Source: Adiantum capillus-veneris (Eukaryota; Streptophyta; Polypodiopsida; Polypodiales; Pteridaceae). Taken from it: 64,000 bases of DNA. The number at the start of each line of letters is the position of its first letter. The stretch's first letter is position 1. The DNA is taken from assembly GCA_014529385.2 (NCBI GenBank), contig CM043949.1, positions 107,793,054-107,857,053 of the forward strand, given 5' to 3'. This document shows positions 56,490 through 64,000 of the stretch, piece by piece. A model generated the notes under the pieces. That model ran no database searches. It was not told where the DNA came from and saw only the letters and a list, made by a program, of their open reading frames with translations. A program made the translations under genes and the position numbers.

Positions 56490-59400
56490 CCTTTGTTGAG
56501 ATGTTATTTTGTTGAATTGAGGTCCTATCACAAGCTTTTATACCTAGTCCAACATGGAGATGTATCCATGCCTTGACATGATGTGCACACTTGGACCTAG
56601 CCAACTCACTTTGTGACATCGTTTCTGGTATGATATTAGAACTCTTTGTCCCTAGTCCTTGTCAAAGTGTGTAGCAAAAGAGAAACACGAACATGAGAGC
56701 ATGCGAGGATAGCCATAAGCAAGATTGAAATCATCTAGAAGGTGAACATAAAACTCCAACACCCCCCTCAACAACATATGCTAAGAAGTTGCTGATGAAA
56801 ATGCTTAAGTCTTGAAAAAATATGGAGAGTCAAAATGAGCGCCAAGCCACAAAATGACAAACTATCCAACACCAAGTGAGTTAGATGACCATAGTGGAGG
56901 TTGCACTGATCAAGTAAACATGGAAACTGAAAATAATGGCCCAAAATTGAAACAAGTCGTGGAAAAGGATAGAATGGAAGTGCCAAAGAAACACTCCAAG
57001 TCTAAAGGAACTCATTAGGAAAAATATGAACCCTCTAGGGGCCCTTTGGGATTAAGGTTAATTAGAGGTCAGCCAATAGGAAGAGGGTGGTGGACACACT
57101 CTATACCCTCAAAAAAGTAGGGGGACAAGGTAGCCTTACCCCTCTTAATTGCCTCTTACCTAGTGAGAAGGTAAGGGAGGTGGCTAGGGGAAAGAGGGGG
57201 GGGGGACCACTTTGACCTCTTTTCCCCCACTTTTTGGCGCGGATTTAAAAATACACTAAAAAATTCAAATTTTCAAAAAAAAAATCAAATTTCAAGTTTT
57301 CCCTCCTTAAAAGGTCCCCAAACCTATTTCATGGTCAAAAAAGTATTTTTGACCTTCAAAAGTTAAAAACGTGCACTAAAAAATCCAAAAAATTGATTTA
57401 AAAAATAAATAAATCAAAACATCATTTTCACCCTCCAAAGTCTTTCCAAACCTATTCTATAGCTAAAAAGTGTTTTTTTCTCTCTACAAACCCTTTTCCA
57501 AGCTCTCCATTGCTGCAACAACCACATGCACCCCCTATAGTCCATCATTATTTCTCTGCTAGCTTTCTCCCACCTCCATTGTAGCACCAAGCAAACTCCT
57601 CCTCCATCTCTTCCCCTTGCCCACCACATAGTTTCACACCAAGCTAGCTCCTCTCCCTTCTCTCACCTCCATTACAACATGAAACAAGATTCTACTCCTT
57701 CTACTTTCATTCACTCACACTACATGGAAACCTCTACTCCCGAAGGTGACAAAAGTATGAGCTCACATGAGTTGCATACCACAACAATAGGAGGTGTGAA
57801 TATCGCGTGGGCATTGCAAGGGTTCATCTCCAACATAAAGATAGAATGGTAAGAAAACTACCCTTGTAGCTTACATTCAGAGCTTAACATCATCTCCATC
57901 TTTAAGTTTATCATGCTGGAGAGAATTAACCTCTTTATGGCTTTCAGTGTTTAGGCTTCACACCTCATAACACTGGGTGGTGCTATTTTGTTGATGTCTT
58001 TGGTGCGCCATCTATATTTGTGTAGCATGTGATTTGAGTCTCACAATGTAAGTAGGTTGTGTTATCTATGGAGAGTCATTAAAGATTTTTCTTGTAATTT
58101 ATTCTTCGTATAATTGTCATTAGATAATTGGATGATATCATTTTGTACTTTATAACTTTGTGCTCACATAATCTTTTGTTTACTTACAGATTCAACTTGT
58201 TTTAAGAGGACATGAGCAAGCAACCATGTGCAGAGATGGAAATCACTCTATTTTTGTTCCTTGAGGAACCTTTCACTGCCATGTTAAAAGATTTTAATAA
58301 TAATAGTAGGTGTTTTTTAGAATCTTGAACCAATAGGGACTCTCTAGGAGCTCTCATAGAAGCCATCCATATAGTACTACTATCTTCCCTAGTGTCATAG
58401 ACACACAAATACTCAAGTGTATATGAATCTCTAGATGAGGAAGACAAATACTTGTAAGAGAAGCCTAACAGCAACAACATTGTCTCCATTTGTAATTATT
58501 TTTCATGAGGCTGGATTCCTCTATAAATGCAATATAAATATGTTTTTTTGTTAAATGGTGTCGCATTGAGTGAGAGTATTTAATTTAGATTACTGAAGTT
58601 TCGTACAGATCTGAGAAATATTGTTTACTTTTATGGATATTTTGATTTGCCTGTACGATGATTCAAGTCGCAAGTCTTAATCACTCCACCTTGAAGAAAT
58701 TCAAGCAATATTTTGATTTCAGTTTAATCATTAATGGTTATTCTTTTTTAAGTCGATCATAAACTTTGTCAAGATGTCCTCATTTGGGGATGTTGAATAT
58801 ATATCATTAGCAATGTTTCACAAGTTAAGAAAGCTAAACTCTTGCTTTCCAACATGTTATTGCTTCCATACTATGCATATGCCAAGCTTGATTAGAGAAA
58901 TGATCACTTGAGATGGAGGTGTCTACGTATAGGGGTGACTTATTATTGATTCTTGTTTCATCATACATATATTATAAAGCCTTTGAGTTTCCAACTTTTT
59001 AAGTAGTGTTGACAAGTTTTTGGTATGAAATCTTCTTAAATATCCCTATTCATTAGCTATTGGTAGCTATTTCTTTGGTTGCTAAAGATGATACCAATAG
59101 CTATCACCTTGTGAACTTAACTGTTAAATTCCGGATTTTATTTTTACCATGTAGCTCATTTGGATAGAGAAAGTCTAAACATAAATTATAGATACATGCA
59201 TTGTTAACATAGAAGATATATACCACTCGAGCCTATGTAAACTTCCAATCAAGAAACCTTTGGTTGGATACTATAACAATAGGGGTCACATGTGGTTTCA
59301 AATACCAAAGAAATGGCTTAAGCAAAACATTCCCAAGAACACTAGGTGGACACAAGGAAGTAAAAATTGGCTCCTTGTTTGGTCGATTTCTAGTGTTTAA

Positions 59401-59600
59401 TGTTTAGTGCACAGGATTTGTGAGGCTGTTGACATGGGGAGCTCACTAAAGTATATGTAACATAGCACATGTGTTCAACAGAAGGGATTTTATATTCTTG
59501 TAAAGTTGCAGAAACATGTGTAGATAAGGCCTATAAGGGGTACTTTTAATCCATTCTAGTGAACGCACGTGATATAGGAAAATTTTACATAGTGAATGCT
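56490..59600. other. AT-rich non-coding region
   Basis: No supported gene. Includes a G-rich run near 57198 and an oligo-A-rich stretch around 57240-57420. Another interrupted G-run follows at 59620-59648. Confidence 0.5.
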
Positions 59601-59744
59601 CCGGACCTTTGAACACAAAGAAAGGGGGGGGGGGAGGGAGGGGGGGAGCTCTAATTACATCTGAGTGAAAAGAAGTGGAATTTGTACTGTCATGTTGCAT
59701 AAAGATTTGCTTTCACTTAATCTAAAAAAGAATTGGTATCCTGG

Positions 59745-60560
59745 GGTGCAGACAAGGCCATATAATGCAAAAAAAGGGGTAGCCACAAGGGCGTGTAGTG
59801 AGCCATCCAAAACTGCTGGATGGGCGATATGTGGGCCCTTGTGGCCACCCTTTTTTTGCATAATTAGGCTATTGCTGCACTCCAGGACCCTAGAAAAGAT
59901 GAGATGAACCTAAAATTGAACTTTTCAAGCACATTTTGCCTTCCTTTAACTCAACTTACTAGTTCCCTGCACCAAAAGGGCAAATCACATTGGACAATAT
60001 AAAAATCTAGTCTCATGCTGCATAAACATCTGGTCTCATCAAATATTAACATTCTTGCTATTATAAGGGGCAGACAAGACCATATAATGCAAAAAAAAGG
60101 GTGGCCACAAGGGCGCGCAGGTGAGCCATCCAAAACTGTTGGATGGGCCATCTGCACGCCCTTGTGGCCACCCTTTTTTTTGCATAATTAGGCTATTGTT
60201 GCACTCCAGGACCTTGGAAAAGGTGAGATGAATGTAAAATTTAACTTTTCAAGCACATTATGCCTTCCTTCAACTCAACTTACTAGTTCCCTGCACCAAA
60301 AGGCCAAATCACATTGGACAATATAAAAATCTAGTCTCATGCTACATAAACATCTGGTTTCATTAGCTATTAACATTTTTGCTATCCTAAGGGGCAAACA
60401 AAGCTAGAAAATGCAAAACAAAGGGTGGCCACAAGGGTGCGCAGATGAGCCATCCAAAACTACTGGATGGGCCATCTGCGCGCCCTTGTGGCCACCCTTT
60501 TTTTTGCATTTTCTAGCTTTGTTTGTCCCTTAGGATGGCAAAAATGTTAATATTTGATTT
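59745..60560. repeat. Tandem ~320-bp repeats, each with a long foldback hairpin
   Basis: Three units (the third incomplete) share GGGTGGCCACAAGGGCG, AGCCATCCAAAACT, GCACTCCAGGACC and CTAGTCTCATGCT at a spacing of about 320 bp. Each unit contains an inverted repeat: about 59763-59872, about 60084-60190 and 60366-60555. In the last, ~90-bp arms flank a 7-base loop (60457-60463). Open frames here are reads through the hairpins. Confidence 0.88.
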
Positions 60561-63500
60561 AAATTTAACTCTTGATGGCCGAACCACTTAACTTAACACA
60601 CATGGATAAACCGAAAAGCCAAATCACTATGGAGACAGTAGACACAACTCTTAATCATTTTGTCATTGCAAAGTCATCTGAAATGATGTGAGCCTCTACA
60701 ACTTCTTGAATAGCCTCCAACGTTATTGCTTGCATTTTATACGGATTTCCATAGCTTTGAAGCATCTCCTTCACCGTGTGAGCATATTTTTGATGCATGG
60801 CCATGATTCAAGTGTTAAAGTTTTTTTTATTTTTTTTTATTTTTAAGTGTTGAACTTTTCGGTTGTTTTCAACAGCTTCTAGATTTCAATCGGCTCTGAA
60901 TCTGTCTGGGCTTGTCTCACATGAATTTGTTCATCTCATCACGTTCTTCGACCATCATGTGATGAGAAAAAATCATATCTTGCTCGCATTCTCCAAAAAT
61001 CAACGTGCAAGTTGACAATTTATTTAAAAATGATGTAAAACATACATTTTTTACTTTTTTCTTAATCTACGGGCTCCAACGAGCATTAAAACCATGGAAT
61101 CTGAAAATACTCAAAGAACCATTGTTTTTTATTGTGTTAAGGGCTGTATTTCCTACATACAAAACTTTCCCAAAATCTCGCCCTAACACCTTTAAAAGTG
61201 GCTTCCAAGGAGTGCACTCGGTCAAAATTTGAAACTGAAGAAAAAAAATCAGAATGAACTCCTAGACTGTGTATAAACTTTAGAATAACCAAAATTTCCT
61301 TCAAAAAAAAGCTATGCTAAAAATTTGAAAATAGCTCCCCCTTGGACTCCCCACAACGATAGAAGTCAAAGGGTTCAAGGAGAGGTATGGTGTCACAAGT
61401 GCATGGTGGGAATCTCATTGAGGTTTATTTCGTCAAGATCTCTTGTACTTTATCATGTCTTCTCATGTACAATCTTACCAAAAAAAAGAAATTTGACACT
61501 TTAAATGACTACAAATCTTATTTAACTTATCAAACAATCTAAAATATGGTAGACCAAGAGTGCTCTTACACATCAACAAACAAAAAAGTCCAAACTTCTT
61601 CTCATTAACTTTGATAAACATACATTCGTGAACAACTTCCAAGGGGTAGTGCAGTCATAGTTCTTACATCCATTCCATGACATGGTATGATCATGGGGTG
61701 ACCTATCATATAAAAATATATCTGGTGGGGGTGCCCTCATGTTAGGAAAGGGTGTGCTGCTGATGAAAAGCTGTTGTATTGTCCTACTAGGGATCTCTCC
61801 ATGTTAGCATAGTGATTTTTGGTGTAGTGGGAGCCACATTGCTTGAGGAGAGCTTTGTGCCACCGTAAAAGCTTCATGTTATGCCAGTTCCTTGAGCCAT
61901 TCGTGCGAACAACGCCACTTAACTAGCATAGTAAGAGGTCACCTTGTATCATGACCCATTAGAGACATGTTCTTCAAACAAAAATATGTATGAATTCAAC
62001 ATTTTTAAGTTGTATAATAAAGACACTTGTTAAGTATATGTTGTACAAATTTGCAAGTATTTCCATCCAACTAGAAATAAAAAATCCTAAAATATACATT
62101 AGGATGAGATTACCCACCTCTAAAAGGATGGATTTGAAGCACCTACCTGCAAGATGTAACAAAGAAGGCTATTTTAGAGGAAAAGTGGTGACACTTGACC
62201 TCTCTAACCTGCACCCACTGTTTCTTGTAATGCCACTGTTTTGAGTTGAAGAGCTTGACATTCGTGCATCCACGAATGCAAAGAAGCACATGCACCCATA
62301 CACAACCAATTGCAATAGCCTAACAAGCCTACTTCTCCCCTCCCAAGATATTGAAGAACCATACACATTCGTCTCACCGACAGTATGACGATCTTGGGAT
62401 GACCCCTGCTCACCCTCACGTGCGGCCTTCGGTGCAAACACCGCGGACAAGCAATATGTACACTTTTGTTGTGCGGAGTACATGGTGGTGGAGGCATACA
62501 ATTTGTGATGTCCGTGAGCACCATGGCAGCTGTTGCGTGAGGAAGAAAAGAATGAAAAGAAAGAGGGGGGAGGGAGAGGGAGGAACATGGGAGGAGAGAA
62601 GGGGGCAGGGGGGGAGAGGGAGAGAGGGGAGGAGGAGGAGAGAAGGGGGTAGGGAGGGAGAGGAGAGGGAGAGAGGAGGAAGGAGGAGGAGAGAACAAAA
62701 GTTTTTTTTTAATAAAAAAAGTGGACTTTTAGTGTTTGTAGCTTTTAAAAAATGTCAAAAAATGATTTTTTGATGTGTATATATGTTGGGAGGGAGTTTT
62801 AAGTAAAAAATAAGTAAAAATAATTTTTTTTGAAAAAAAGTCAAATTTTGGCTCTTAGTGACCCACGTTTTTGCTGATGTGGCCACACCCCTTTACTCCC
62901 TTCACTTTCCAAAAGCTAGAGAGCGAAAGTGACCTCTTAGGTCCACATCCTACATGTGTCTAAAAAAAAGGCTAGAAAAGTCTACTCAAAACTAGCTTCT
63001 TGAATGCCCTTGTCCCCTTAATCTTACACAACATTAGCCTTAATCCCTAAAAATTAGGATTCTTTACAAGGCCCATGCAAAGTCCATATTTCTCCTAATG
63101 TAACATAGGAGGTAAAGGGGAAAATGAAGTGGCTAAGGTCAATGCTAGCAGTTGATAACTTGACCGAGGAATCAAGAATGAAACCAAGGGAGAAGCTATC
63201 TTGGTCCTAAAATAACAATTACCATTTGCATCTCTACAATGTTGATCTCCAATAACATCTAGCAGCTCTATGTCTATGTCTTCCATAGTAGGTACAAGTA
63301 ACATCAGGTCAATTTTGATGGGTAGTAATGTTGGGCTATTCTTGCTGAGTAGCAACCCCACTATCCCTCCATCCCCAAGAGCTGCTAAATCCTAGTGTCC
63401 CCCACAATAGGGTCAAGGGTATATCGATCATGCTAAGATACTACTACAAAGGGGATGCAAAGCAGGTAGGAGTTATTTAAATAGCAAGTAGAGTGTTATA
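60560..63500. other. AT-rich non-coding region with a GA-rich tract
   Basis: No gene supported. An imperfect G/A-rich purine tract occupies about 62560-62695 (interrupted GAGGGA units), which produces spurious long open frames on both strands. Confidence 0.5.
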
Positions 63501-63503
63501 CTT

Positions 63504-63507
<4 letters not shown>

Positions 63508-63558
<51 letters not shown>
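63508..63558. repeat. (GA)n microsatellite
   Basis: An uninterrupted GA run adjoining a gypsy protease fragment. Confidence 0.97.
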
Positions 63559-63559
<1 letters not shown>

Positions 63560-63977
63560 ACAATATGTACGTGGTTCACCCAAGTGTGGGCTACATCCAC
63601 GAGAAAGAAATCACTCAATGGTTGTACACTTCAAACTTGAAGTTTCTTGCAAATTTAACACCAAATACATCCACCTACAAGTCCTTTATAACTCCCAAGT
63701 ACGTCACCGTTGATTGGTTGGCCAGCTTTATGCGAAAACCTGAATTCATCACCATGTTGAGTTCCAACTTTGATACACAGGCTTGAGTAATAACACATAC
63801 TTGTGTACCTCCATCAATATAAGCCTCTCCAATGCACTTCCTCTTATGCCATGCATCCATAGTAGGGTATATTTCAGGTAGCTCATTCAAAGACGAGACT
63901 CTCACCGGCCCCCTTGTAGGCTCCTTCTTCATGGGGTTGATTACATACTTCCACTGCCTCCTTGAGTAATAACACAA
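63560..63977 (-). pseudogene. Ty3/gypsy aspartic protease fragment
   Basis: On the minus strand: AYIDGGTQVCVITQACVSKL (the D-G-G takes the place of the usual D-[ST]-G), then FRIKLANQSTVTYLGVIKDL, a stop at 63675, and DVFGVKFARNFKFEVYNH. This is the order of a retroviral-type protease whose active-site loop is followed by a V-x-x-LGVI-x-DL block. The fragment ends at the (GA)n tract, and the upstream part (gag) lies beyond or near the window edge. Confidence 0.7.
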
Positions 63978-64000
63978 ACGTGTGTACCTCCATCAATATA
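63784..64000. repeat. Direct repeat at the right edge, units ~178 bp apart
   Basis: The ~40-bp string starting CTTGAGTAATAACACA and containing TGTGTACCTCCATCAATATA occurs at 63784 and again at 63962, where the window ends. This suggests a tandem duplication of about 178 bp within the protease region that continues beyond the window. Confidence 0.8.

Noticed and set aside
59655-60157. Open frames such as those containing GGHKGPHIAHP on both strands
   Set aside because: They read through the inverted-repeat hairpins, so similar peptides appear on opposite strands.
62169-62773. Long open frames on both strands
   Set aside because: They pass through a G/A-rich low-complexity tract and have no recognisable domain.
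57030-63080. Possible inverted ends of a large transposon (GGGATTAAGG at ~57050 and its complement near 63035)
   Set aside because: Only about 14 bases match, and no transposase or target duplication was found between or beside them.
1-64000. CRISPR arrays, tRNA or rRNA genes, bacterial operons
   Set aside because: No regularly spaced short identical repeats with unique spacers, no cloverleaf or rRNA-like sequence noticed, and all long genes are eukaryotic transposon types.

Overview
The window looks like nuclear DNA of a land plant with a large, transposon-filled genome. The evidence is plant-type chromodomain Ty3/gypsy elements and Ty1/copia elements primed by initiator tRNA-Met (TGGTATCAGAGC or TGGTATCAAAGC sites), CACTA elements with a TNP2-type transposase and GT-AG introns, an L1-like LINE, and long (GA/CT)n and (CA)n tracts. 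A seed-free plant such as a fern is plausible, but no marker here fixes the taxon. I saw no rRNA or tRNA gene, no CRISPR array and no clear host housekeeping gene.

Layout. 1-6.6 kb: a minus-strand chromovirus (3' LTR end, gag-pol in one frame with seven internal stops, leader, primer site, start of the 5' LTR). 6.6-9.3 kb: unidentified sequence and microsatellites. 9.35-11.1 kb: a plus-strand copia remnant without its catalytic YVDD box, abutting a decayed minus-strand gypsy pol (11.1-13.4 kb). 13.7-15.7 kb: the right part of a CACTA element with a spliced accessory gene, a palindromic sub-terminal array and a CACTA-type terminus. 16.6-21.2 kb: a LINE with both ORFs open, embedded between two CT-rich simple-repeat tracts. 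22.4-27.3 kb: a second CACTA element with a degenerate TNP2 transposase. 29.9-34.0 kb: a degenerate transposase-like gene of a family I cannot name, bracketed by oppositely oriented TTTGGTACT / AGTACCAAA repeat arrays. 34.3-52.2 kb: a minus-strand multi-segment gene remnant ending in an FCP1/HAD-phosphatase-like domain. It is split by a 13.2-kb gypsy element (35905-49089, 5-bp duplication GTTGT), which is itself split by a 5.6-kb copia element (39013-44581). 52.6-64 kb: mostly AT-rich non-coding DNA with a tandem array of foldback hairpins (59.7-60.56 kb) and a gypsy protease fragment at the right edge.

The insertions can be ordered. The gypsy element entered the FCP1-like gene, and its two 1,038-bp LTRs differ at roughly a dozen positions by eye. 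The copia element entered the gypsy protease later, and its two 194-bp LTRs differ at one position. The most intact coding units are the LINE ORFs and the small CACTA accessory gene. Nearly every other coding region carries stops or frameshifts.
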